DNA from: Cymodocea nodosa
Taxonomy: Eukaryota; Streptophyta; Magnoliopsida; Alismatales; Cymodoceaceae
Reading direction: 5' to 3'
DNA: 64,000 nt
NCBI GenBank assembly: GCA_036874045.1
Contig: CM072338.1
Location: 23,024,501-23,088,500 of the forward strand
In this document: in pieces, positions 49,501-59,889 of the stretch
Numbering within the stretch: the stretch's first letter is position 1
How the letters are laid out: each line of letters starts with the position of its first letter
Notes under the pieces: generated by a model
The model's database searches: none
What the model was told of the DNA's origin: nothing
Seen by the model: the letters and a program-made list of their open reading frames with translations, nothing else
Made by a program: the position numbers and the translations under genes

Positions 49501-50637
49501 CTGCTTGTTTGAAGGGCCAGATCTAGATTCAGAGTCCAACCCTTCTAGAACTTCACAAACAGATAGTGCATACTTTGATCGTGGATTTTTTTCTACAGAT
49601 AACCCTGCAGAGGTATACAAAGAATCTGCTTTGTCTCCCTGCAAAGACTCATTCCAAAAAGTATCCAAACTGAATATTCCCGTCAGATCTGAACCTTCTG
49701 CAGAGTTTCATTTTGAAATGCATACTCTAAAAAAAAGCGCCAGTCCAATTAATTTGACGAAGAGCCCAAAAATATATCCATGTAAACCAAAAGAAGAAAT
49801 CCCCTTTTCATCTTGCTTCAATGATTATGAAAAGTGCGAGCTTGCTGGGATATTTGTGGGGCAGAATGCTGAAAAAGATGATGAGTTAGGTCATCTGTTA
49901 ACAACAGACAGACAAGCTAGTCAAGAAGCACATGATAAGTCTTCCATTGGTGAGAATGATTCTTCCTCAAAATGTGTTGCCTCAGATTCAATCTCTAACT
50001 GTACCAATTGTGAAGAAGTGAATTGTGAAGCTCCAGAAGCATCTACAAGCCCAAACTGGGGAATTTCTCCTCATTCTGTTGACATTCCGATAGCTGAAGG
50101 AGGAGAAACTTCTACAAAGCAGGAGAACGTTGTTAGCAATGAGCTGTGAGTAAAATATTTTACCTCTGGCTTTATATGAGCTTTCTGAAAAATTCCAGCT
50201 TATACACTAATTCTTGTGAGTTAAGAAACCATATATTCGTTGTGATCTGTTACAGAATTGATATTGATGGTCGTAGTCCAACTTCATTGCAAGGAGATAA
50301 AGGTTATACTGTATTTACTTTTTTCTTGCTCTATTTTTTGTATGTTCGGGAATGTGGGTTCAGTTGAATTTACGGGCGACTCAGTTTTCCTTGGTGGAAC
50401 TGTATCTAATATTTAGCGATTTCCTGGGTACAGAGAAAAGCTAATATGATTTTTTGTCGATATTCAAATACAGGAAAAGAGAACATTAAAACGAAGAAAC
50501 AAAAAGTTGGAAGTAAGGAAGGTTGTGCTGCAAACTCATCCCATCAAGTGACGCTTGAAAGCTATGTTCTTCAGCTTCTTTGTGTGCAAAAGGTACTAAT
50601 GGATTCATCTGTACATGAAAATGTAAGGAAGAAATGA
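31559..50637 (+). CDS. Large 16-exon plant gene, protein of unknown function (760 aa)
   Basis: I do not recognise this protein firmly. Coding exons: 31559-31588, 32239-32261, 32434-32606, 33815-33857, 33943-34088, 34277-34372, 35110-35164, 41652-41742, 43898-44105, 45178-45295, 48187-48237, 48908-49018, 49106-49131, 49245-50145, 50256-50302, 50474-50637. All junctions are GT-AG and the phases add up to 760 codons plus stop. The N-terminus (MGGSRRK, then a basic, Gln-rich RQKQYFEQKKRRQQ block at about residues 18-31) looks like a nuclear or nucleic-acid-binding segment. The rest is Ser/Asn/Asp-rich and mostly disordered in appearance. One long exon (about residues 391-690) has basic SPKKKFVFENLDD followed by acidic stretches. 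The C-terminus ends with a short leucine-rich segment (LESYVLQLLCVQ). No transmembrane helix or enzyme motif is seen. A loose resemblance to plant meiotic HEI10-interacting protein (HEIP1) is only a guess. Introns 7 (6.5 kb) and 10 carry transposons. Exon 41652-41742 rests on phase alone. Confidence 0.75.
35457..35631 (-). repeat. 3' LTR of the second copia fossil
   Basis: About 175 bp, matching 39323-39488; it shares GGGTTTTTCATTCATATAC, ATAAGGGGTTACAC and CACAATATTAGATATCTA. Adjacent on the inner side is the polypurine tract. The ends lack a tidy TG...CA, so boundaries are approximate. Confidence 0.85.
39323..39488 (-). repeat. 5' LTR of the second copia fossil
   Basis: About 166 bp, matching 35457-35631 and flanked internally by the tRNA-Met-type primer site. 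No clear target-site duplication was seen outside the pair; the flanks are LINE sequence on both sides. Confidence 0.85.
42601..42882. repeat. Dispersed direct repeat in intron 8 of the 16-exon gene
   Basis: Two related segments, about 42601-42690 and 42803-42882, share TACCTTTGC, GATCAAAATTT, the GCAAAAG block, CACCAATGTGTAGTT and GAAGGTTCAA. They are separated by about 110 bp that itself repeats the phrase TGTACATAGACTCA. Probably part of an unidentified old repeat. Confidence 0.6.
44148..44401. repeat. Recent tandem duplication in intron 9 of the 16-exon gene
   Basis: Two copies with a period of about 133 bp, 44148-44270 and 44281-44401. Long identical runs such as AAAAGTTAATCTTTTGGTAT and CATTTGATGTTTTTGTA show that it is fairly young. 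It lies just downstream of the exon ending at 44105. Confidence 0.85.
45780..46720 (+). mobile_element. L1-type LINE ORF2 C-terminal fragment
   Basis: Plus-strand translation in shifting frames gives blocks typical of the end of plant L1 ORF2. A RFWRDCWVG-like block lies near 45.94 kb. A zf-RVT-like stretch follows near 46.17-46.27 kb (DGSFLMKSLHSML, then LKFIWKYWTPTKVQFLAW). The terminal WW..H.LERNKRAF...DYFYSKV block lies near 46.55-46.61 kb. The copy is 5'-truncated and broken by stops and frame changes. It sits in intron 10 of the 16-exon gene, in sense, directly upstream of a MITE. Boundaries are approximate. Confidence 0.6.
46807..47791. mobile_element. PIF/Harbinger-type (Tourist-like) MITE, 985 bp
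   Basis: Terminal inverted repeats GGGGGGGTTTGTACAC (46807-46822) and its reverse complement with one mismatch (47776-47791) are flanked on both sides by the 3-bp target duplication TTA (46804-46806 and 47792-47794). This combination is characteristic of PIF/Harbinger elements. The inside is very AT-rich without transposase coding, so it is non-autonomous. A second, inner inverted pair (AGGTGTTTGTGCA near 46,928 and TGCACAAACACCT near 47,714) repeats the end sequence. Intact ends suggest a moderately recent insertion. Confidence 0.88.
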
Positions 50638-52989
50638 TAGAGATGAATCCACTTTCACTTGGTGTTTCGTCTAGATGACGTTCAAGTTTTCTAGTCCTTG
50701 GGAATCTGAATTTTCTTATATTGGTCAGATGAATAACAGCATCCAGTGGGGGGCCTTGGTTGTCTGTATTTTCAGTTTCTTGCGTAGTTTTTTTCTCTTT
50801 TCTGCCATTGTCGTAAAGGGTTTTTTTCCGACTATCATATATAATCATCATAGCAATACGTAACTTACTAGATTTCTAATGATTTAGAACATAATCACAA
50901 TTTTTCTTCTCAATATTCCACTCCTTCAGTTGTAACCATCACTTTCTATCTTATTACATCAAAATTTCTTTTACATCCTTATTTAATTATATTACTTTTT
51001 TGATAATTTATGTATATTTGCAAATTTATTTCAATTTTTAGCTTGCTATGCTAAAAACGTACCAAAATGAAAATGATTATAGGTGCGTCTATGGTACGGT
51101 ATCCATGGGGATATCAAAAATTTTAAGTCTTATAAATAATTTAAAAAATGGATGGCAGGCATAATTTGGAAAAAGGCTTATAACTGTCTATCGATAGTGT
51201 TTTGTGAAACGAAGTACGAGTACCGTACAATTTTTCGATGATTATTTGTGCATGCAACAATAAAAATGACTATATTGAATGACGGAATCGATTATAGTTA
51301 TGGATATCGTTATTAGAGTTGATTATGGAAAAGTTTTCATCTGACTTAAGGATATCTGGTTCGAGTGGCGTGGGGATCGCTCAGGCGAAAGCGACAAGTT
51401 CGTCGTTGCCACCGGCACCTTGAAAAACCAAAAGTTGTACGTTTTACTGTTAACATTTTGAAGATTTGGATATCAGAAGGGAAACCCAAACAAGAATGTG
51501 GTGCGGGGCGTTGAGTACAACAATTGGAAGATGCTATTTCTCTCTCCTTTTCCTCTTTGTCCTCATTTAGTTTAATTGCAATATAAGTAACTATATATTA
51601 TTTACAAGAAACGATAGCATGAATTAAAACAGATATTATATACATTTATTGCTTTTCCAAACGTCATACACTATTTACATATATAAAAGACAAATGATTT
51701 TTCCCTCCATTAAATGATTAATATAATGTAAAACAATACAATACGGAGACGTCTTTAATTCCTTTTCTTCCTTTACCTGTGTTCACAATACTTCGGCAAT
51801 ATTATCGTGTTACTTTCACAACTTTTTATTAAAATTTACATGTGTTGTTTTCACAACTTAATTTTACCACTATGGATGCTACTTATGCCCATTTATTTTC
51901 ATAACTCCTTCATGTTATTTGTATATTTTGCAACTATTAGTTTTACCAAATTATCAGATTTACGCAAGAATAAACTAACATACCGTGTAATACTTACGCT
52001 CCGCTAGTTATGTAAAAATAAACTAACATACCATACATATCGTCTTTAAGATTTTTTTAAATAAACCACGTGGTATGCCTTTACTACTACTTTTCATTTT
52101 ATTTATGGAGAACGGTATTGTTAATTTTGGTCTACTTAGGATTTAGACCGACATAAAATTGTTTTTTCAAAATAGATTCTGCTGATGTGACTTTTATGAA
52201 AACGCTCGTTATAGAATCTGCTAATGTGTTACGAAAGGTAACTTCTTACTTTCGAAGTGGTTTCTGCCGCTAAAAACAAAGAAGAAGTGTTTTCAAACGG
52301 ATCGACCAGTTTACGTCGACGGGTGGCCATCCGTTGTCGATTATTGCATACAATTATAATTAGTATTATAATTAGCGGTTCTTTGTTTACGGCTGGAGAG
52401 ATTAAATCTATATTGCCAAACTTTGCACGTTGCATAAAACACATCTCTCTCGCTCACTCAAGGCGTAAAAAAGAGTCGTTCGTTTCTCCCTCTCTTCAAT
52501 TTCCCCTCAATTCTTTAATTTCAAACCCCTTTTTTTTTTTTAATATACCGATGCAAAAACACACCCACACCCACGCACGCACTTTATTTATCTTCTAAAG
52601 TCAAATTTGAACATTTCAATTAATTATATCCTTAAAAAGACATCTCAATTGATTAAAGGAAAATGAAAATCATGATAGAGAAGACAATAAATTTAAGAAT
52701 AAAAGTGAGAATCCACGGCATTTCTCAGCTCATCGTATTTGGAAGAAAACCCATTCTCGCACGCAATTTTTCTTGAGTGGACGAAAAAGACTAGTTGGTG
52801 TATTTTTAAGATTTACCACGTCATAATCCATGAACGTAAATAATCTACACCGTCCAATCAGACATTCGCGGTGTGGATATGTGTATGACGCACTTTTCTA
52901 TATTTGAGTCGCCGCGTTAGAGACCGGGGCGAGAGCTGTCTCTGGGTCGTCTAGGGAAATACCACCACGTTTCATGCGGGCGTCTCTGA

Positions 52990-53029
<40 letters not shown>

Positions 53030-53424
53030 CCTTCCACACTGCCGATAAAATTTTTAAAAGCCACCCTTTTCAGTTTATTTATGTTAACTTCGTCTCCCCG
53101 ACAGAAGTAAATCCTCTCTGCCAGCCTCCGAAGGAAGGATCCAGCCATAGGACGGAAAACAGCAACGAGCACACGAGTTCCCGAAGGAGAAGTTTGGCTA
53201 CGGCCGCGAGATTGAATTTACCGATCTGGGTTCTGCGCTTGCTGCTTTTCATGCGAAAGATCTGATATTTCTGATCTGGGTATCGAGAAATACATAATTA
53301 GAGTCCGATCTCGGATCCAATTTCCCTATTTGGGATTCTTGATGTGGTTTTGTTTTCTGGTTTGTCGTTAGAATCGAGCTTTTGTCCGTGATCTCTCCAG
53401 TTCGGTGCGTTTTCCTTGAGTGGT
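50638..53424. other. Intergenic plus VSR promoter and leader
   Basis: After the stop codon at 50,637 comes a probable 3' UTR to about 50.9 kb, then AT-rich DNA without a supportable gene. From about 52.7 kb the DNA becomes GC-richer and includes the CT microsatellite at 52,991. The 400 bp before the VSR start codon probably form its promoter and 5' UTR. Open frames at 52257-52598 and 52229-52444 overlap antisense and match nothing. Confidence 0.5.
52991..53025. repeat. (CT)n microsatellite upstream of the VSR gene
   Basis: About 17 near-perfect CT units, 400 bp upstream of the VSR start codon. CT/GA tracts around plant transcription starts can bind GAGA-type (BBR/BPC) factors; whether this one is regulatory is inference. 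Confidence 0.9.
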
Positions 53425-56400
53425 ATGCCGCTTGTCCGGGTCGGGATGAGGTGTAAACTAGGGTTTCCTATCTGGGTCTTGTTCCTTTTGTTGGGAACTT
53501 GCATGGGTAGATTTGTTGTGGAGAAGAACAGCTTGAAGGTTACATCTCCAGATTCGTTGAAGAACGAATACGAGTGTGCTATTGGGAATTTTGGTGTGCC
53601 TCAGTATGGTGGGACGTTGATGGGCATTGTGGTGTACCCCAAGGCAAACCAGAAAGGTTGCAAGAGTTTTGATGATCTCGAAACCTCCTTCAAATCCAAA
53701 CCTGGTGGTTTCCCGACGTTTCTTCTCGTCGATAGAGGAGGTAAATTTGCACCTCTTTGGGTTGAATTGTTACATGACCTTCAGGGTTACCATTGAATGA
53801 TTTCTTTGAATTTCTTGTTGCATGCATCTCATTTATTCTCTAGTATCCACCAGGGTTCAAATTCTGGTGACAAAATCTTCTTACCAATTTCAAAAAAAAA
53901 AAAAAAAAAAAAAAAAACCTTGAAGCCTTTCAGAAATAAGGAATGAAACTATGAATAGGATACATATTGAGCAGTCTGGATTTTACTTCCGTATCTATTC
54001 TTATCAACATTATGTTCGTGTCTGAATTTTCTGCATTGCTTTGTGCTCGAGAAATCATGTTATTACCCTGTACAAGAGATAAATCATTAGATGGAATCTT
54101 TTATGATTTTATGAAAGTCTTTAACTTCCTGAAGTTGGAGTATGTTACGTTTGTTTGATTCATATTTCCATCTTAATGTGATAAATGCCATGAACGCTTG
54201 TTCTGAAAAACGTGTCGTAGAAATATCTCCTGTCCAAGGCTGGCATATTAAAAATTAATTTAGAAATGTGCATTATTTAATTTAGAATTAGAGAAAATTT
54301 TCTTCTTGTTGAATCATACAAATTATTATGCTGTAATTCTTGATCAATAAATCTGATGACTGTTTTGCCTGTAAATAAGACTCACTAATTACCTTCCTAT
54401 GGCAGATTGCTATTTTACTGCAAAAGCATGGAATGCTCAGAACGCAGGGGCTGCTGCTGTTCTTGTCTCAGATGACAGGCTAGAGCCATTGATAACTATG
54501 GATACACCTGAGGAAGAGCATGCTCCGGCAGAATACTTGCAAAATATCACTATTCCTTCTGCTCTTATCACCAAAAGTTTAGGAGATAATATTAAAAAGT
54601 CTTTATCCAATGGTGACATGGTCAATGTTAATTTGGACTGGAGGGAATCACTACCACATCCTGACGAACGTGTGGAGTATGAGTTCTGGACCAACAGCAA
54701 TGACGAATGTGGCCAAAAGTGTGACAGTCAGATTGATTTTGTGAGAAATTTCAAAGGTGCAGCTCAGATACTTGAGCAGAAGGGTTATACACAGTTCACT
54801 CCACATTACATCACATGGTACTGCCCTGAAGTTTTTATCTTAAGCAAGCAGTGCAAGTCACAATGCATCAACCATGGTAAATATTGTGCCCCTGATCCTG
54901 AACAGGATTTTAGTAAAGGCTATGATGGGAAAGATGTGGTCCTTCAGAATTTGCGTCAAGTCTGCTTGTTTAAGGTGGCTAATGAGAGTGGCAAGCCATG
55001 GGTTTGGTGGGATTATGTTACTGATTTCTCAATTAGATGCCCTATGAAAGAAAAGAAATATTCAACGGAATGTGCAGAGGGAGTGATAAGATCGTTAGGT
55101 AAGTGATATATGTTATATATATGTTGCTTTTTCCTAGGTGTTGCATCTACTTCTTGGAATTGTAACCTTTTAGGAATGCTCTGGCTGTGCAGGACTTGAT
55201 CTTAAGAAAATAAATGAATGCATTGGAGATACAGAAGTTGATGCAGAGAATCCTGTTCTTAAAGCTGAGCAAGATGCTCAGGTTAGGCTGATCATTATTG
55301 TTTCTCTATTGCATTCTATGAAAACATTTTATAAATTATTGTCGGTCATCCCAAAGTTTTTTGCTGTGCGCATTTTAGATTGGCAAGGACTCTCGAGGAG
55401 ATGTGACCATCTTGCCCACTCTTGTCATCAATAATAGACAATATAGAGGTATGTCTTCTTTCAATTAGAATTTCCTGAGAAGAATATCTTCTAAACTGTT
55501 TTTTATAGCATACCCTGCCTCATCTTTTACAGGAAAGTTAGATAAAGGTGCAGTTCTCAAGGCTATTTGTGCCGGTTTCAAAGAGACCACAGAACCAGCC
55601 GTATGTCTAAGCAAAGGTTTGTTTTTTTACTACCTTACATGTTTTATTTTTCTTATCTTGAGTTGTCTTGTGTACCGATATATCAACTACTACAAATTAT
55701 ATGTTTATAAAATGATGCACACAGACATACAAACCAATGAGTGTTTGAAAAATAATGGTGGATGCTGGCACGACAAAGCTACTAACATCACAGCGTGCAA
55801 GGTACATTCCAAACTCACTGTCCTCCCATTGTAGGATAGGTAACTTTATTCAGTTCCTTTCTTATGGTCCTCCCATTGTAGGATACTTTCCGTGGAAGAG
55901 TATGTGAATGTCCTATTGTCCATGGTGTGAAGTTTGTAGGTGATGGATATATTCACTGTGAAGGTACAGATTTGGCTATTCCATTTTCTGTTGTCAATGG
56001 ATTTCTGCTTTGACCTTCAATGGATTTTCCGTGGAAGAGTTATCTATAGATTGACTATTTGGTGATTTGAGACTTGATTGATCAGGTATTTTGGGAGTCA
56101 GCCATGTGTTGTATCTGGATTTAAAAGTGCCTGTGGCTTGTAGCACATTTAGGTTGTCTTTGCCGTCTTAGGGATTTGGAACTTTTACTTTTTATGTTAT
56201 GTTTTTTCCTAAAAGGGCCATTATCTTTATCATGGATCCTCTATTTCTCTTGCATCTTAAGCATTCGTAATTTCTCAAAGATATGAATATATATCTGTTA
56301 TTCTGGTTGAATTAGTTTGTTGCATAACTTTAGCATTGACCAGCATGATTCATGTTCTTAAACCACATTTATGATAGCTTCTGGATCTGGACGTTGTGAA

Positions 56401-58692
56401 ATCAACAATGGAGGTTGTTGGAAAGAAACACGTGATGGAGAAACATATTCTGCTTGTGTGGTGAGTGATATTCAACTGCTAAAGTAGTTTGATGTAATAT
56501 CCTTACATTTTTCTGCATTCAATTTTATGACACGAATTTTACAGGAAGGTGAATCCACGGGTTGCAAATGTCCCTGGGGTTTTAAGGGTGATGGTGTCAA
56601 TTCTTGTGAAGGTAAGCCTCATTTGTGAATTCCTTGTTGTTACGTTATGGTAGTCAAGGCCATCTGCCTGTAGTTTTGGTTTGTAAATGTATAACCAGTT
56701 GTCAAATGAATAAATTGAAGTTCATGGAAGCCATGGAGTTCCAAAGACAACTTGAATGTTGCTAAAATATATAGCATTACTAGTGCTAGGACTATCCGAT
56801 TTTGATTGGATGGTCAAGTTTTGAAGTATTATATGGAAGTCCAGCATGTAATATTGTAGTACATCCACCGTAATCTGGTTTGGTAGGCCTTGATGATGGC
56901 CATCATTTTTGGTGGTCATGAAAATTTGCTTTTATTTTGAAAACTAGAGAAAGTTGCGTTCCATCTAGAATTAATAAGGATCGTATTTTTGTGTATGCGG
57001 AAAAGTCTTGTCATTTTTAAAATTTTTCAGGAACAAGTTAGATACACGACTATGGTATGTTAGGAATATCAAAAATGATCTACAAAGAAACATCTGATTG
57101 TGAAAGTTTAAGGCTTGGCCGAGGTTTGGCACCTGATCAGATAAATTATTCATTTGGTGTCAAGGATTCAGTCTTTAAACAGTTTTGGATCAAAATTTGC
57201 CAACATTTAGGTTGGAAGTAATTTCAGTAGCTTTTTTAAAATTATTCTATTGGTAGCTGTGCTTTGCTTCGCGGTTTATTAGCAGTGCCTCGGTTAAGGG
57301 TTAAAATGGAATTTTGCTTTGAAAGAGAAACAATGGCTGCAATTTCTTTTTGGTCATTACACTTGATTGATAAGGACCGATTTTGGAGTTTTGATGAGAT
57401 CGTGTTTTTGTGCTTACCAATGTTTCCCATCATACTTAAACCATCAAAAATAGTTTTCACTGTGATACCCCCTGTTCTAATCATCTTGTTAGTTAAACAG
57501 TAAGTGCCACTCGACAGTTTCAATTTCTCGTGTTTAACATCAATGCTTTCTTTTGCTGATACAGATATTGATGAATGCAAAGAAAAAACTGCTTGTCAGT
57601 GTGCAGACTGCAACTGTAAAAACACGTGGGGAAGTTATGAATGCAGCTGTAATGGTGATAAATTATACATGAGGGAACATGATGCGTGTATTAGTGAGTT
57701 TTTGTGAAGCCTGTCTTATTCTATTAGTGATGTTGATAACAAGGAATTAGCCTTAATGGAGTTACATCTACTGTTTCATATTTTTCTTGGTGCTTATCAA
57801 TTGGAAATCTTGGTAATATATAATTCTCACTGGTTGAGGCTCTTTAGGTTACATACATCTGCAGCTTTAAATCTATGTCCGTTTTGTAGACTATTTTCAA
57901 AGTACAGTATCGCTATTTTTAATGGTTGACTGAGAACGCTTTGTGAATCAGGTAAAACGGGAGCTACCTCCGTTAGCTGGAGCTTTCTTTGGGTTGTCTT
58001 CCTTGGTTTGGGAGTAGCAGGTATTGGAGGTTATGCTGTGTATAAGTACAGAATTCGGGTATGGTCCCTGCACTTCAATGTCACTGTTTTATTATTGGTA
58101 TTTAAACTTCTAGTTTTGCCATATTATCTTTATTATTAAAGTCAATACCCCTTATTATGTAAGTGGACTGACCTTTTTATGATTTACTAAAACTACCCTC
58201 CAATTTACAGATTTGAATTTTTAAAAGTTATTATTTATTATCTCTCTCTCAAATCTTTTCCTTATCATCCAAACTATGATTGATGATATTAGAATGATAA
58301 TTCATTAATGATATTTGTTTTAAATTATGTTTGATACTAGAATGATTAATTTTTGAAAAAAGTTTATGGAGTAAAATTGGTGATAGATATAAAGGAAGTG
58401 GTAGGTCTAGTTGAAGTTTTTTAATTATACAGATAACCCCAAATTGAGCTTGTTTGTTGAAGTTGTCAGTCTTCCCTTTGAAAGGGAAATCATTTCATAT
58501 TTGTAAATTCTGAGTGGTAGTTTTTTTTTTTTTTTTTTAAAACAATGTTGTCTTTCATCGCTTTTTCTCATTCATTCGTCTGTTGTTGTGTAGACGTATA
58601 TGGATTCGGAGATCCGTGCAATCATGGCTCAGTACATGCCACTGGACAACCAGGCAGAGGTTCCTGGCCACAACACACGCCCAGATATCTAG
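53425..58692 (+). CDS. VSR: Vacuolar sorting receptor (VSR/BP-80 family), 12 exons
   Basis: This encodes a 631-aa type I membrane receptor that carries soluble cargo (NPIR-type signals) to the vacuole from the Golgi and trans-Golgi network. Exons: 53425-53740, 54406-55098, 55193-55281, 55379-55448, 55533-55616, 55725-55801, 55882-55963, 56378-56460, 56545-56611, 57565-57693, 57952-58058, 58594-58692. All are GT-AG with matching phases. Residues 1-28 form a signal peptide, ending before RFVVEKN. The protease-associated (PA) domain follows (about 60-170), then the VSR-specific Cys-rich region and EGF-like repeats, including a calcium-binding type (DIDECKEK). The membrane helix lies at about 570-593. 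The short tail carries the YMPL sorting motif (613-616), which binds AP-1/AP-4 mu adaptins. The first in-frame ATG (53425) is used; a second at 53446 would give 624 aa and fits the family equally well. The gene looks intact. Confidence 0.96.
53892..53917. repeat. Poly(A) tract in VSR intron 1
   Basis: 26 consecutive A bases, 40 bp after a tRNA B-box-like GGGTTCAAATTCTGG (53,850-53,864). The pair resembles the 3' half of a SINE, but no A box or target duplication was identified. Confidence 0.9.
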
Positions 58693-59889
58693 GATACATG
58701 TGGAGTTGCCGTCTTGTTTCTTGCTCGGGGAAGGAAGGTGGTGGTGAAGAACGTAGAAGCGTGCCACCCCGTACTATGTTTCAGCTCTTCCGCCATAAAC
58801 AGCTAGGCATATGGATCCATGCCTGTGCACCGTTCAGAGTCTGGCGGAGCTCTTCCCTTGGATGGTTTGTTAATTTGGTTCTTGTAAATTCGAGGCAAAT
58901 TATTGTCGTCCGGATTGGTACATGTTAATTTGGCAAATTATCGATGTTTTTTATTTGAACGATGCACCTCCGTGCAGGGGTGTGAATAAGTTTTCGCTGG
59001 AGGACGGAGGTGGTACGAACCTAATTTCCGTTGTTAATACGTGGCAACAGTTGATTGAACCATATTCCCCTTCCTTTTGCGTGCACAACGGACGTTTGAT
59101 CGCATTTTTAAGACTGTAATTCGTATGTAATCTCTGCTGTTAATGTCTTGCAAACCATAGTCGCTACGGTGATTTATTGGCTTCAACCATGTTGATCAAC
59201 CTTACCAAATCAGAGTTTTTTTTCTAAAATTCATGATTAAAGGAACAATTCATATTAAATTTTCGGTCTCTGAAGCACGGTTATCTCCCACAACGCGTTG
59301 AAAAATTATACGTGCAGCTCTAACTTTGGTAAAAACTCCGTAGCCTCGAGAACAGAAAGCAGCAGTATATATCTGAAGAACATAAGAGTCCCGACCATGG
59401 GTATTACAGAAGTGGGAGACAACGTAAATAACCCTGATCATGGCTTTTCACGAGGAATGTTTACAAGCATGGTAGAAATATATAAACGTCGCCTACTTAC
59501 GACTTTTAACGATGCTGCATGCGTCCCTCCAACAAATGCAACGAATCTTCCAGGTCCCATAGTGCAGAAGCATTCCAGAACACGAGCTTCTATTAGAGAT
59601 TTCGCTCTTGGTCATTCGCACGATATAACACAAGTGTCATTTCCCCAAATTCGGCCTACGATTTTGTCGAAATAAAACGCTCCTATAGACGTAGAAGCCC
59701 AACATTGCTCCACTGCACACAAAATAATCCTTTTTACATAGGCTAGAGATGTAAGAACACATTTCATTGTGCACAAAAGTTAAAATACCAAAAATGCGTA
59801 ATTAAAAGAGTTTTGCTGAGTGAGTCAATCATATGCTTTTTGCTGCCTCTATTTACAAAAGCATGGGGATGTTTCTGCTATTTAACTTA
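58693..59889. other. VSR 3' UTR and convergent intergenic gap
   Basis: The VSR 3' UTR probably covers 58,693 to about 59,130. From there to 59,889 I see no supportable gene; the last part would be the 3' UTR of the small minus-strand candidate gene. An open frame of 125 codons (59298-59675, plus) has no recognisable family. Confidence 0.45.

Noticed and set aside
51085-51240. Short inverted motif GGTACGGTA ... TACCGTAC
   Set aside because: Too short and without target duplication to call a transposon.
59298-59675. 125-codon plus frame after the VSR gene
   Set aside because: No family resemblance, and the region is probably the 3' UTR zone between two convergent genes.
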